This document shows positions 47,351 to 59,926 of a DNA stretch of 64,000 nt, in pieces. The translations under genes were made by a program, and so were the position numbers. Source of the stretch: Tragulus kanchil (Eukaryota > Chordata > Mammalia > Artiodactyla > Tragulidae); the NCBI GenBank assembly GCA_022376925.1, contig JAIOJX010000026.1, positions 256,491,330-256,555,329 on the forward strand, in the 5' to 3' direction. Numbering within the stretch: the stretch's first letter is position 1; the number at the start of each line of letters is the position of its first letter. Below the pieces are notes generated by a model, which had not been told where the DNA came from, did no database searches, and saw nothing but the letters and a program-made list of their open reading frames with translations.

Positions 47351-48429
47351 CAGAAGGCTAAAGGGGCAACGAAAGGAAGATCAAGTGCTACCAGTCATTC
47401 TAGAAATCTCAGCAGAGTCCTCAGACTAAAGCCATGTTAGGCACCCCATACCCAGTTAAATGATCTGTTGACAGCAACTCTGTGAATAATGCCAGACAAG
47501 ACCAGCCAGAAAACTGCCCAGCTGAGCTAAGTTCAAATTGCAGAATTATGAGCAAATAAATGTTTTCCCCTTTAAGCTACTGCATTTGAGATAGTTTGAA
47601 ATGCCTAAATAATTGGCAAAGTAAATGACAGATATTTCAATGATGATATCTTATCTGTTTGCATTTCCTCATACAAATAGAAAGATAATTGTAAGTTAAT
47701 TTGAAATTAGAAATAGAATCTTATATATATATATATATGATTCTATTTCTATGCATGAATTTCTTAGTACAAATAATGTTCACCATGTCATAATGTCCTG
47801 TTAATATTTTAAGGTGAAAATAGTAAATGTTTGTATCAACCTCATTTACCAAGTCATCTATACTATACCTGTTTGTATCTATTCCCATTATTATAATGAG
47901 GGAATTTAGTCAAGACTGCATGGCCAATTTAAAACTTGATTTACACATTAAACATACATTTTTTTCTTTCCCACAGAAAGAATAATTTTATGTCCTTTCA
48001 TCTCAAATTCTACTCTTTAAACATTACTTCTAAGCAAAGCTTTTGGCTGGTGTTAAATGAATTCATGTACATGAATCCTGTCATGGCATGGCTGTGGTTT
48101 TTTGCCTGTAATTTATGTATTTAATTTTCTGCTTGTTTATTATGCTATTTGCTTCATATTTATGAGTGATCGGCCAGCCCCATTAGGGAAACTTGTATAA
48201 ACTTTATCACATCCTTCGACTACATTTGACTTTCAGTTGGAAGATATTTTAAAGTCCAGAATTTTTTTCTGGGAAACTATCATTGAGATGTTAGACCTAA
48301 ACAGAACATTTATAATGCAGTGTAATAGGTTTTCTTTAAAATGTGTGTTAACCTTCTGCATTCTATATGACAGGCACTCACAATAACTTCTCCCATCTAT
48401 CACAAGCTTGTGGCGAGAGAACAAATATG

Positions 48430-49906
48430 CAATGAATTCTATGTGGAACCTTTGTCCTTATAGCATTTAAATATTTCTTGTTAAATATGAAGTAGCAGAA
48501 GTAGCAGAAACTTTTATTATAGTTATACACATATATGTTCTGTTATTCACAAACTCTCTGTATTCTATTTTGGTTTCCTTTTCCAGATTTGTTCCGAGAA
48601 GACATTAATATGTATGCTGATAAAATGCAGAAAAGTACATCCCTTTTTGCACTGTAGTAATGTGTAATAACTTTGGAGTGTTCAAACATTTGCTTCTTAC
48701 CATAATATATGTTACCTTTCATTTGCCTTGCCTTTGTATCAATAAGATGCCAAATTTATTTAGCCGTCTCTTTGTTTTTCACACCCTAAGAACCACACGA
48801 TGAGTCAGTATACATAACAATACAGGCTACTGCAGCAGAGATAAACAGAAGTTTTGCTGAATATACCAAAAAGAACATCTTCCAGAAAGTAGCTTTACAT
48901 CTGCAATTGCTGCCAAGACAGGGAAACCAGTCATACTATCAAATAGCAACAAAGGTGCCATTGGAAAACCATTCCTTCCTCCCTCTGTTCCTGATCTGAA
49001 TGAGCTACTAAAAGATTATGGAATATAGATAAGCAAAGCACTGTCACACATGTGTCATACGAAAAAAGCATTTGTAATGACAAATTCCTCAGTGTCTCAC
49101 TTCTGACTATTGCCCAATTATGATACTTGGAAGAAAAGCTGAGAGGAAATGAGAAATAGCACAAATCTAAATTTAGTTATTTTCCTGAAATCAACGGTAT
49201 ATTTTCTTGATATATTTACTCCGTAAGTAATTTCTGTTTGATATAGAACCTGGTATCTTTGTTATCATATTAATGTGAAACAGGCCTAAATGTTCATAAC
49301 TGAATAATTAATATGTTACTATTATTAGTATGTTACTATTTCCACGCTCTTTTCTCTATACCCCACAAACAAAAAAGTTGTGTGTCAAATTGAGAGATAT
49401 GTAATAAAATTATGAGGCTCTTGTTGAAGTCAAAGTTGATTTTATTAATTCATTACTTATTTGGAATATTCTAGATTGATTTACCCAAGAATGATGATGA
49501 CTTGTCAGTTAGCCTGTTTATCTTGCTTCTCCCTTCATGTGATCAATGGCAGGTGCATCCCAAACTTGGACTGCTGTTGTTGAGCTGGCTAGCCAGAACC
49601 CGTCTGATAATTCATGTGGTTTTTATGACACCCCGCTTCACCCCAATCCCATTTTCATGAGTAGATAATATGAAGAGTAAATATGTCTCTATAAACGTGG
49701 TTTATGTTCTTCATGTATGACCATGTACTAAAGATTTCATTCCTGCTCACCAGGCTGATGTAGACAAAACTGCAACAAGAATTCTAGGTGGAAAGTTGGC
49801 AAAGTCACCATGGTGCCCTAGAACTTTCTAGGCTAAACAATCCCTAATGGAGACCATATACTACATAAATCAGGAGAGTGGTGGGGATGGTTCAGAAAAC
49901 TAGCCT
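48430..49906. other. Unique AT-rich DNA, no feature supported
   Basis: A pyrimidine tract followed by CAG at 48578-48586 resembles a splice acceptor, but no conserved exon follows that I can defend. No repeat family recognised. Confidence 0.45.
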
Positions 49907-50020
49907 CATTATTTAGAGAACACCACTCCACTTCTAAAGAAGGTGGTCATTTAGATGTTTATGAACTGAATAGGATATTTTTCTTAGTATTAACAATATG
50001 ATCTTAGAATTCAGAGGAGA

Positions 50021-50056
50021 GTGTGTATGTATGTATGTGTCTGTGTATGTGTGTGC
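50021..50056. repeat. TGTATG-type microsatellite
   Basis: Short TG-rich imperfect repeat; copied at about 51111-51145 with a small length difference. Confidence 0.7.
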
Positions 50057-50386
50057 TTATGTGACACACATCGTTGAGATTAGTGAATTTTAGTTATATT
50101 AGTAGAATAAGTAGTCAAGTTGCCCAAGTTGACATTTTAAAGAAATACATCCCTAATAGGTTTCTTTTACAACTGAGGTTTCAAATTGCATTCGGTTGGG
50201 TGTGGAGTTTTCTATGGATAAATGTCTCAAGCATAATCACAGGGCACACAAAGGAGATTGAAAGGATGGCTCATCTTCCTCTTCTACCAGAAGAGCAGAG
50301 CAGCTCTGCTCTTATTTACATGTTGGGAGTTGAAGTCTGACCTTGGATTCTGTCTGAGGAGTGATTCCACTGATAAATTTTAAAAC

Positions 50387-50591
50387 CATGGATTTGATAG
50401 TTCTATTTCTAGTTTTATAAGGAATCATCACTGTTCTACATAGTGATTGTATCAACTTACATTCCCATCAACAGTGCAAGAGAGTTCCCTTTTCTCCACA
50501 TCTTCTCTAGCATTTATTTTTTGTAGATTTTTCAATGATGGCTATGCTGATTGGTAAAGCAATTAATCCTCCAATTAAAAAACATGGATTT
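50387..50591 (+). mobile_element. L1 insertion with 5' inversion (twin priming)
   Basis: Bases about 50396-50554 read as the complement of L1 sequence (TGTATCAACTTACATTCCCA, CAACAGTGCAAGAGAGTTCC, CTTTTCTCCACATCTTCTCT). They are followed directly, in plus orientation, by the L1 3' terminus TAAAGCAATTAATCCTCCAA with A-tail (50555-50582). CATGGATTT flanks both sides (50387-50395 and 50583-50591), a likely target-site duplication. Inverted 5' part plus short sense 3' part is the standard twin-priming outcome. Copied at 51476-51680. Confidence 0.78.
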
Positions 50592-51475
50592 AATATAAGA
50601 AGAAACTATTTACAGATTTCATACTTAGATGGATTTTGATACAAAAGATCACTATAAAGATGAGTTAGAAATCACCATTACTGCTGTTACCTCTATTATT
50701 TACTGTCATATATCCATGGACACTCATAATCCATTAAACTTGCAGTATATTGTCCTTAAAGTATTTGTGTGTACAGATAAGAACTGATACACTGAGAAAT
50801 GAATAAAGGAAATAGTGCAAAATAGAGAAGAAAACCTTGCATGTTATATTGAAAACTAGATTAGTTTATTCGATACAGAAGATGCTACGTAAATCATAAA
50901 ATCCCAAATGGGCACTACATATAGAGCTCTGGGTGGAACTTGAGAGTAGTGGAGGGAAAGGAGACATTCAATTATAGAACCGATGCAACAGGAGAACACC
51001 ATTATTTAGAAACACATCCACTTCTAAAGAAGGTGGTCATTTAGATGTTTATGAACTGAATAGGATATTTTTCTTAGTATTAACAATATGATCTTAGAAT
51101 TCAGAGGAGATGTGTATGTATGTATGTGTCTGTGTATGTGTGTGCTTATGTGACACACATCGTTGAGATTAGTGAATTTTAGTTATATTAGTAGAATAAG
51201 TAGTCAAGTTGCCCAAGTTGACATTTTAAAGAAATACATCCCTAATAGGTTTCTTTTACAACTGAGGTTTCAAATTGCATTCGGTTGGGTGTGGAGTTTT
51301 CTATGGATAAATGTCTCAAGCATAATCACAGGGCACACAAAGGAGATTGAAAGGATGGCTCATCTTCCTCTTCTACCAGAAGAGCAGAGCAGCTCTGCTC
51401 TTATTTACATGTTGGGAGTTGAAGTCTGACCTTGGATTCTGTCTGAGGAGTGATTCCACTGATAAATTTTAAAAC

Positions 51476-51680
51476 CATGGATTTGATAGTTCTATTTCTA
51501 GTTTTATAAGGAATCATCACTGTTCTACATAGTGATTGTATCAACTTACATTCCCATCAACAGTGCAAGAGAGTTCCCTTTTCTCCACATCTTCTCTAGC
51601 ATTTATTTTTTGTAGATTTTTCAATGATGGCTATGCTGATTGGTAAAGCAATTAATCCTCCAATTAAAAAACATGGATTT
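51476..51680 (+). mobile_element. Inverted L1 insertion, second copy
   Basis: Repeats 50387-50591 as part of duplication 15. Confidence 0.78.
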
Positions 51681-51861
51681 AATATAAGAAGAAACTATTT
51701 ACAGATTTCATACTTAGATGGATTTTGATACAAAAGATCACTATAAAGATGAGTTAGAAATCACCATTACTGCTGTTACCTCTATTATTTACTGTCATAT
51801 ATCCATGGACACTCATAATCCATTAAACTTGCAGTATATTGTCCTTAAAGTATTTGTGTGT

Positions 51862-54024
51862 ACAGATAAGAACTGATACACTGAGAAATGAATAAAGGGA
51901 AATAGTGCAAAATAGAGAAGAAAACCTTGCATGTTATATTGAAAACTAGATTAGTTTATTCGATACAGAAGATGCTACGTAAATCATAAAATCCCAAATG
52001 GGCACTACATATAGAGCTCTGGGTGGAACTTGAGAGTAGTGGAGGGAAAGGAGACATTCAATTATAGAATACCGATGCAACAGGAGAAAATGGACTTTAA
52101 GAGTCTTTTATGTAGAAATATACCTGAAGACAGTTTTGTCCCAGTAAAATCAAAGCAGCTTTGAAAGTTCCCAACACAGAAGGAAAGGAAAGAAGACGTC
52201 TTGTGCTAGGTGGCATCTATCCTTGTGCATTTGAGTACAAGGATTGCTGCACCTCTTGAAGTCCTGGCAGATGCAACAGCTCAGGATACGAAAGAACTAG
52301 AGCAAGTGTTTAAAAAGGAAATGGGAGACAAAACCAGAAAAGGACTTTTAGATTCACAGTTAAGCTCTTAACATAGGAAAGTGACTAGAGCTATGTGAAT
52401 CTTAATGAATCAATGCCTAATCTGAAGTGAATTAGAAGATGACAAAGAGGATCTAGACGTAGGTTCAGGAGAATAGCAAAGGAGGACAAGTGAAAGACTA
52501 TGGTCTCTAGTCTTCCTCATGCTCAGGGCAAACACTGAGAGTCCATTCTTGTCCTATTGCCTAAATTACAAGCACCAAGGTCTCTGTCCAGTCTATCAGC
52601 ATCATGTCTTTAGCTTCTATTTCCTAAACACATGCAAAATCTACTCATCAATCTATATTTCAACCATCATGGCACTGGTGACTACCTCGGTAGCCTGGGT
52701 GACTGTGCAGCTTTACTTCTACACTCACTTCCTCTGACCTACAGTCCTCGCTTATATGCCAGAATGGTTTTTAAAATATGCAAGTCAGAGTATGTCTTTA
52801 AAGTCCCCCACAGTTCTCCCCATAAACCAAGAATCAAATTCAAGATCCTGATCCCGGCCTGTAAAGACCACAACCTGGCCCTTGCCTATCATCTGACTTC
52901 ATCTCTACCCACTATTTCAGTCACAATACCTTAAAACTTTGTTTTATTTTTTGTTTTTACAGATAAGAACTGATACACTGAGAAATGAATAAAGGGAAAT
53001 AGTGCAAAATAGAGAAGAAAACCTTGCATGTTATATTGAAAACTAGATTAGTTTATTCGATACAGAAGATGCTACGTAAATCATAAAATCCCAAATGGGC
53101 ACTACATATAGAGCTCTGGGTGGAACTTGAGAGTAGTGGAGGGAAAGGAGACATTCAATTATAGAATACCGATGCAACAGGAGAAAATGGACTTTAAGAG
53201 TCTTTTATGTAGAAATATACCTGAAGACAGTTTTGTCCCAGTAAAATCAAAGCAGCTTTGAAAGTTCCCAACACAGAAGGAAAGGAAAGAAGACGTCTTG
53301 TGCTAGGTGGCATCTATCCTTGTGCATTTGAGTACAAGGATTGCTGCACCTCTTGAAGTCCTGGCAGATGCAACAGCTCAGGATACGAAAGAACTAGAGC
53401 AAGTGTTTAAAAAGGAAATGGGAGACAAAACCAGAAAAGGACTTTTAGATTCACAGTTAAGCTCTTAACATAGGAAAGTGACTAGAGCTATGTGAATCTT
53501 AATGAATCAATGCCTAATCTGAAGTGAATTAGAAGATGACAAAGAGGATCTAGACGTAGGTTCAGGAGAATAGCAAAGGAGGACAAGTGAAAGACTATGG
53601 TCTCTAGTCTTCCTCATGCTCAGGGCAAACACTGAGAGTCCATTCTTGTCCTATTGCCTAAATTACAAGCACCAAGGTCTCTGTCCAGTCTATCAGCATC
53701 ATGTCTTTAGCTTCTATTTCCTAAACACATGCAAAATCTACTCATCAATCTATATTTCAACCATCATGGCACTGGTGACTACCTCGGTAGCCTGGGTGAC
53801 TGTGCAGCTTTACTTCTACACTCACTTCCTCTGACCTACAGTCCTCGCTTATATGCCAGAATGGTTTTTAAAATATGCAAGTCAGAGTATGTCTTTAAAG
53901 TCCCCCACAGTTCTCCCCATAAACCAAGAATCAAATTCAAGATCCTGATCCCGGCCTGTAAAGACCACAACCTGGCCCTTGCCTATCATCTGACTTCATC
54001 TCTACCCACTATTTCAGTCACAAT
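51862..54024. repeat. Tandem duplication 16 (period 1,097 bp) with 30-bp filler
   Basis: Bases 51862-52927 recur at 52958-54024. The filler 52928-52957 (ACCTTAAAACTTTGTTTTAT..) is an error-rich version of the bases before copy one (51825-51861). Overlap with duplication 15 makes a third copy of the 50774-50996 segment. Confidence 0.95.
52540..52927 (+). mobile_element. L2 LINE fragment, plus strand, cut at junction
   Basis: The L2 ORF2/3' region is visible: AAAGTCCCCCACAGTTCTCC, AATCAAATTCAAGATCCTGA and CCACAACCTGGCCCTTGCCT in the L2 order. It stops at the junction of duplication 16. The 72- and 100-codon plus frames here are remnants or chance frames. Confidence 0.75.
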
Positions 54025-54412
54025 CAATTTCCTTTTCCTGGAACATGTCCACCTCAGTTTGCACCAATGGGTCTTTGCTGGTCTCTTTCCTTTTAGCCTG
54101 TTTACTTAGCTCTTCAATAACTTGCTCCATCTCCCATTCAAAGCTCAGTTAAAGTTTTACCTTCTCAGGACAGTTTTCCCTGAACAGCCAATCCACCTCC
54201 CCCAACAAGGTTATTTTCTTGGTACATCATCCAGTTTATTATCCATGTCACATTATCTGAAATTATGCATTTCTTTCAGTATTATTTATGGCTTCAGTCT
54301 AGAATGTAATTTCCACAGGGTGAGGATTCTCTTTCACATGTATCTCTGCAGACTAGATATCTGTGTCCAGCATATTATAAACATATAACAAGAGCTCAAT
54401 AACCATTTATTT
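53637..54412 (+). mobile_element. L2 LINE fragment, second copy, extending to 3' end
   Basis: Same start as the first copy, continuing through TTTCCTTTTCCTGGAACATG, TTACCTTCTCAGGACAGTTT, TCACATTATCTGAAATTATG and CAAGAGCTCAATAACCATTT, which is the L2 3' end. This gives the most complete L2 in the window, about 775 bp. A 126-codon frame at 53729-54109 and an 88-codon frame at 54122-54388 lie inside it; neither is a host gene. Confidence 0.8.
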
Positions 54413-55823
54413 TAAAAAACATAACTTCTAGTCATTTCTGCTTATTTCAGAATTTCACCTTTACAAAAGTGATTTTTCTCCAGAATTAAACAGCTACAGA
54501 TATTTTGTGGAAAATATAAAAAAGCAAAATAGAAACCATACATGGCACAAAAACAAACAGCCAGTCTCACAGTTGTGCAATCAACACATAGGCTAGCTCT
54601 CATAATTGGCTGGACAACTGACTCTCAGTATGTCATCAACAGAGTTACAGTTCATAGTCTTGTCATGTCACTATGTCAAGAATGGGTAACTAGAGGCATT
54701 TGAATGTCAATAAAGTCTATAAAATAGTCTTCCATCTTTGCCTAAATTACAAGCACCAAGGTCTCTGTCCAGTCTATCAGCATCATGTCTTTAGCTTCTA
54801 TTTCCTAAACACATGCAAAATCTACTCATCAATCTATATTTCAACCATCATGGCACTGGTGACTACCTCGGTAGCCTGGGTGACTGTGCAGCTTTACTTC
54901 TACACTCACTTCCTCTGACCTACAGTCCTCGCTTATATGCCAGAATGGTTTTTAAAATATGCAAGTCAGAGTATGTCTTTAAAGTCCCCCACAGTTCTCC
55001 CCATAAACCAAGAATCAAATTCAAGATCCTGATCCCGGCCTGTAAAGACCACAACCTGGCCCTTGCCTATCATCTGACTTCATCTCTACCCACTATTTCA
55101 GTCACAATCAATTTCCTTTTCCTGGAACATGTCCACCTCAGTTTGCACCAATGGGTCTTTGCTGGTCTCTTTCCTTTTAGCCTGTTTACTTAGCTCTTCA
55201 ATAACTTGCTCCATCTCCCATTCAAAGCTCAGTTAAAGTTTTACCTTCTCAGGACAGTTTTCCCTGAACAGCCAATCCACCTCCCCCAACAAGGTTATTT
55301 TCTTGGTACATCATCCAGTTTATTATCCATGTCACATTATCTGAAATTATGCATTTCTTTCAGTATTATTTATGGCTTCAGTCTAGAATGTAATTTCCAC
55401 AGGGTGAGGATTCTCTTTCACATGTATCTCTGCAGACTAGATATCTGTGTCCAGCATATTATAAACATATAACAAGAGCTCAATAACCATTTATTTTAAA
55501 AAACATAACTTCTAGTCATTTCTGCTTATTTCAGAATTTCACCTTTACAAAAGTGATTTTTCTCCAGAATTAAACAGCTACAGATATTTTGTGGAAAATA
55601 TAAAAAAGCAAAATAGAAACCATACATGGCACAAAAACAAACAGCCAGTCTCACAGTTGTGCAATCAACACATAGGCTAGCTCTCATAATTGGCTGGACA
55701 ACTGACTCTCAGTATGTCATCAACAGAGTTACAGTTCATAGTCTTGTCATGTCACTATGTCAAGAATGGGTAACTAGAGGCATTTGAATGTCAATAAAGT
55801 CTATAAAATAGTCTTCCATCTTT
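53655..55823. repeat. Tandem duplication 17 (period 1,084 bp)
   Basis: Bases 53655-54738 recur at 54739-55823. The bases before the second copy (CTTCCATCTTTG) are both the end of copy one and similar to 53640-53656. No inner difference noticed. Together with duplication 16 it gives three copies of 52559-52927. Confidence 0.95.
54741..55496 (+). mobile_element. L2 LINE fragment, third copy
   Basis: Repeats 53657-54412 as part of duplication 17. Confidence 0.8.
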
Positions 55824-57159
55824 AAAACTTAAATTGTGGTTGGAACATTTTTTTATATCAGAGGTAGAGAAGAATTTTTATTTTCATTTTTGAAATCTAA
55901 ACCCCCACTGTTAACAGCTTCTTTTTCCTTAAAATGGATTCAACAGACCTATTATTTCTGTTAGTGCTCCTTTCTCTTTCTTTCATGGATTAAACTCCTA
56001 GTTTCAGTGTTCTAAGGCTGCTGGTTACATACAACAGTTAATATACTTTCTGAGAAACCCATGGAAGATTTGTGAATGTTAAGGTAACAGGGAAAGTCTC
56101 TTGCAGAATCAATGGATATTAGTCCATGTTCATTCTTTCTACTAGACTGACACAGAGAGAGAGAGACAGAGACAGAGAGGAAAGAGGTATCCTAATCTTT
56201 TCCCCTTTAACAAAAACACTGACAAAGAAACAGTTAAGAATAGTGTGTGAGGTTGGTAGGGTGATTCAAGTCTCCCACAGCTGAAAGGTTACTTAATTCA
56301 GAGTTGTGCTGAGTTTCCTGATCTATTCCTAGATGCCTGACAGACAAAGGTTTCACCCACAATCTGCAATCAGCACCAGAGTTATAATAAGGCAAGGAGG
56401 CTGATGCATTTGTAAGCACCTCAGCAAGGAAAGAAATGGAAACCATCAGAGGAAAGGAGGACATCATTAAGTATTGGAGAGTCCAGCCTAGTAAATATAG
56501 TCCCCAGGCATGTGTGGGGGAAAATAGAAAAAACATCTAGCATTCTCATCTTATCAGATTTTCTCTGCAAATGTTCTTTCCACAAAAATCTTGTCTGCTT
56601 TGGGAAAATGGACTTTTGGCCAGGGACACTGGATGAGTTTAGATATTTCACAGCAAGAAAAGGTATCAAGATTTAGATGCTCTGGCTAAATAGATGAAGC
56701 TTTGTAGATGAAAGCTGCAAAAGCAGACTGCAGCTAATGCTTACAATCTTTCTCTGTGGTGGCCCACAGAGCCTTTATTTACTTAGTGGAAAATTTAACA
56801 CTGCTTTATGTTTATATCTGTTATTGTAATGATGTTCACATATATTTATACACATACATATATTTTATTTTGTAACTCCTATGTTACTGACAAAGGTTTG
56901 CCTTATAATTTATTTTTTTCTTTTGAGCCAGCTGAGTTTACAAATGGAAAAACAATCCTTCTGGATATCAATATACCGATGTGTTTTGGACATCATATCA
57001 ACTAATTCTCATCAGAAGCATATTATATACCATTATATATATTAAATGAATATCTTACTCCATTTCTATTTTTTAGGTTTAAATACATTCCATTTTTATC
57101 CAAATCATCTAATTTACTAATAATCAACCAGTTAATTAATATATATATATTATTAATAG
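55824..57159. other. Unique DNA with a GA-rich microsatellite
   Basis: An imperfect (GA)n run lies at 56153-56181. AT-rich palindromic stretches occur around 57020-57150. Short frames at 56234-56669 (minus) and 56808-57005 (plus) show no domain. Confidence 0.5.
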
Positions 57160-57345
57160 CACTGTAAAAGTCTGAATAGTAAATAGTTTTGTTGGCCACA
57201 AAAAAGTTCTTTCACTGTATAATCTTTTAAAACAATAATCCTTAAAAATGTAAAAATCATTCTTGTTTCTAGGGCCATATTTAAAAAAATAGACTGCAGA
57301 CTGAATTTGGCCTATGGATCTTAAGTTTCTGATCCTTGGCATAAG
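57160..57345. mobile_element. Possible hAT-type DNA transposon fossil
   Basis: GAATAGTAAATAGTTTTGTT, then AAAATCATTCTTGTTTCTAG and GACTGAATTTGGCCTATGGA follow the order of an old non-autonomous hAT (Charlie-like) element whose sequence includes 'GGATTTGGCC..' near its end. Family not assigned; by-eye match only. Confidence 0.45.
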
Positions 57346-57369
57346 GAATGCAAATTACATTTAAAAATT

Positions 57370-57470
57370 TGCTTTGCTATAGCCAAATAACTTTGCTTTT
57401 CTTCTCAGTATAATGGGGATAATAATGTAGGCAGACAGAACTGACAGGTATTCTGTACTGTGGGAGAGAT
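57370..57470 (+). mobile_element. MIR SINE, plus strand, partial
   Basis: AAATAACTTTGCTTTTCTTC, then AGTATAATGGGGATAATAAT matches the conserved MIR middle. Confidence 0.65.
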
Positions 57471-58318
57471 GGCTCACTTTGAGTGTAGGGATGTTAAACA
57501 TTTCTAAATGCCCACAGTAATGCAGTCAACCTTAGTATAACCTAGTAAAATCTTAGAGCTTATAAAAAATGTGACCCAATTTAACATGGGTAGCAATTTT
57601 TTTGTTGTTTCCAGAAAAGGTGCCCTGTGTAATTCTGAAATATCATCCTCAATACTGTTCTTTGCTTAAGTCTGAGTCAGTTGGGCAGGTATAAGGATTG
57701 CCACTTCTCATCTGTGATATGTTTTTCTAGCTCTTTTTTCCTGATTTCTGGTCAAAACTTTAGCCTTGATAACTAGTCACAATAGGGCCAAGAGCCCTAT
57801 TGATGTTTTTCAGTCTGCAGAGTTCTCATTCCTAAATGAAAATAAACCTGCATTCACTGTACTTTTTGGCTTCTATTAATACTCATCAAAAATTCAGTTC
57901 CATAAACAAGGATAGTTGAATCAAATTATCTTTTATACATACCAATGTATATAGTTATTGACTCAATATATCCATGAACAAATACTCAGATGTTGTATAC
58001 TTTCATTCAAGTCTTATATACCTATCTAGTGTTATTTTTCCTGTCTTTCACTTGCACTTTATTGGCTAACTCTACCTATGAAGAATGAAGAAAGGATGAT
58101 AGCCTTATTAGGATCATGTTCAGCAAGAAGTCCTGTCTTCCATGACCTTTTGAAATCTAGTCTTCCCTCATTTGGTTGTAGTTTTCTCTGGTTTTATTCA
58201 TCTTCTTTATTGTATTCCAAATTAGATTTGTGATCTGTGAAAGCCTTGAGAATTGGAGACAGAAGAGGGTACAACCCTATCACTGTCTTTTGCAAGATTA
58301 TAATTTAACTCACAGATA
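57471..58318. other. Unique DNA, no feature seen
   Basis: A small palindrome GGGCCAAGAGCCC sits near 57785. No gene or repeat recognised. Confidence 0.45.
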
Positions 58319-58832
58319 CGGGCCTCCCAGGTGGTGCTAGTGGTAAAGAACCTGCCCAGCAAAGCAGAAGCCATAAGAGATGCGGGTTTGGGCTTCCCTG
58401 GTGGTCCAGCGGGTAATGACACCGCCTTGAAGTGCAAGGAGCACGGGTTTGATCCCTGGCCTGGGAAGATCCCACATGCCACGGAGCGGCTGGACCAATG
58501 TGTCCAACTACAGAGCCTGAGCCCTAGAGTGCATGCGCCCAGAGCCGGTACTCTGCAGTGAGAGAGGCCACTGCAATGGGAGGCACACACAGGTCAAAGA
58601 ACAAAGATGGATGAAAATAAATAAATGAAAGACCAATAGAAGTGCCCCCACCTCCCCCGCAAAAAAAAAAAAAAAAAAAAAGAGATGCGGGTTCATTTTT
58701 GGAGGAGGGCATGGCAACTCACTCCAGTATTCTTGCCTGGAAAATCCCATGGACAGAGGAGCCTGGAGAGCTACAGTCCATGGGGTCTCATAGAGTCGGA
58801 CACTGCTGAAGCGACTTAGCACACACACACAT
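58319..58832 (+). mobile_element. Bov-tA SINE split by a nested SINE
   Basis: The head of a Bov-tA SINE (58319-58388) and its body (58694-58832, with CACTCCAGTATTCTTGCCTG and GTCGGACACTGCTGAAGCGA) belong together. They are separated by another SINE at 58389-58679. Removing the insert and one target repeat gives a normal Bov-tA. The outer element ends in a short (CA)n. Confidence 0.92.
58375..58693 (+). mobile_element. Nested long-type SINE with 14-bp target-site duplication
   Basis: The insert 58389-58679 begins TGGGCTTCCCTGGTGGTCCA and ends with a long poly(A) (58659-58680). AAGAGATGCGGGTT flanks it at 58375-58388 and 58680-58693. It is the same subtype as 19773-20045. This gives an order: the Bov-tA came first, the longer SINE later. 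Confidence 0.93.
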
Positions 58833-59712
58833 GCTATTTAATTGACTACTGTTATTAATTGTCTACTCCTCTTGGAGCTACAGGCTTAGTTCAATTGCTT
58901 CAGTTATATTTAATCTTTATCAATCTCTCTCGTATTTCATCCCTTCTCAACCCAAGCAAAGGTTTCTTGCTGGGGGTAGACACTGAGATGAGGGTAAGGA
59001 AATGGAAATTTAGCCCAATCAGATTAATATTTTAGGACATCCATTTGTTCCTAGTATTGGAAATAGGATATTTTCAGATACATAATCATATATGTAAATT
59101 GTATCAGATGTGAAAATTACGATGAAATCAGATATGTACTTGTGATGAAATCTTAGTTAAAATTCTTTTCAGGCATTATTTCCCAGAGAACATTTGTACC
59201 ACTAAGACCAAGTATTTCCAATCAATCCCCAGCTTCTTTGTTCACCTCTTACCAGTGTTCATTCTTCTCTTACTATCTCTTTGTTCTTACTCCTGTGGCA
59301 TGGAAACAGTCAATATGCCACAGATGCCAGCATTTCTCCCATGGTAAGGAAGCTGTTGAAACCAACGATGCGCATACAAGTTAAATTATTCAGAATCTAG
59401 CTGTGTGCTAAACAGGAATTTGGGTGATTCCTTTAGAACAACTGTGAAGTTAATGAGGAAGTTACCATAAAGTTTGTCTTTTTTTATAAGCCGAGGAAGC
59501 AACAAGGGAGGTGGAATCTTGAAAAACAAAAAAAGTGACATTTTATAGAAATTAAGAACAGTGTGAGAAAAATCTCCTCAATTATATAAAGATTCATCTG
59601 AAGCATGTTAAATACAAATATGTTATAGATATTCAAATAGTCTTTTAAACTGATAGAATTCAGTGTACATGTGGCAAAAAAAAAATTTTTTTAATGCCTA
59701 TAGGTATTTAGA

Positions 59713-59926
59713 GGACTTCCCAGATGGCTTAGTAGTAAAGAATCTGCCTGCCAAACAGGACACTTGGGTTTGATACATGGGTCAGGAAGACCCCCTGGAC
59801 AAGGAAATGGTCTATCTATTCCAGTATTCTTGCCTTGGAAAATCTCATGAACAGGACCTGGCAAGCTACATTCCATGGACAAAGAGTCAGACATGACTTA
59901 GCGACTAAACAGTAGCAGCAGCAGTT
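59713..59926 (+). mobile_element. Bov-tA SINE, first of three copies
   Basis: GACTTCCCAGATGGCTTAGT head, the TCCAGTATTCTTGCC body and a GACTTAGCGACTAAACAGTA end with an AGC-rich tail. Copies at 60814-61027 and 61911-62124 come from duplications 18 and 19. Confidence 0.9.

Larger units (their letters stand above)
46267..48429. repeat. Tandem duplication 14 (period 1,078-1,084 bp) with noisy junction
   Basis: Bases 46267-47350 recur at 47351-48429. Copy two opens with GCAGAAGGCTAAAGGGGCAA, a corrupted version of 46266-46292 (GCAGAAGTGTGGAAGAGGAA..). One G is gained later (near 47092 versus 48171). Overlap with duplication 13 yields a third partial LTR copy at 47351-47630. Confidence 0.95.
49907..52088. 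repeat. Tandem duplication 15 (period 1,089-1,092 bp)
   Basis: Bases 49907-50996 recur at 51000-52088. Differences cluster near the ends: GAGAACACCACTCC versus GAAACACATCC (49916 versus 51009), a short G/T change at 50020, a G run at 50807, and a TA loss at 50979. The middle agrees. Confidence 0.95.

Noticed and set aside
48578..48660. Possible exon after a pyrimidine tract and CAG
   Set aside because: The reading frame is short, no recognisable protein follows, and no donor site could be defended.
53729..54109. 126-codon plus-strand frame, also found at 54813-55193
   Set aside because: It lies inside an L2 LINE fragment and is copied by duplications 16 and 17; no host-gene domain.
58222..58590. 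122-codon minus-strand frame
   Set aside because: It reads across the antisense of the nested SINEs; SINE-derived chance coding.
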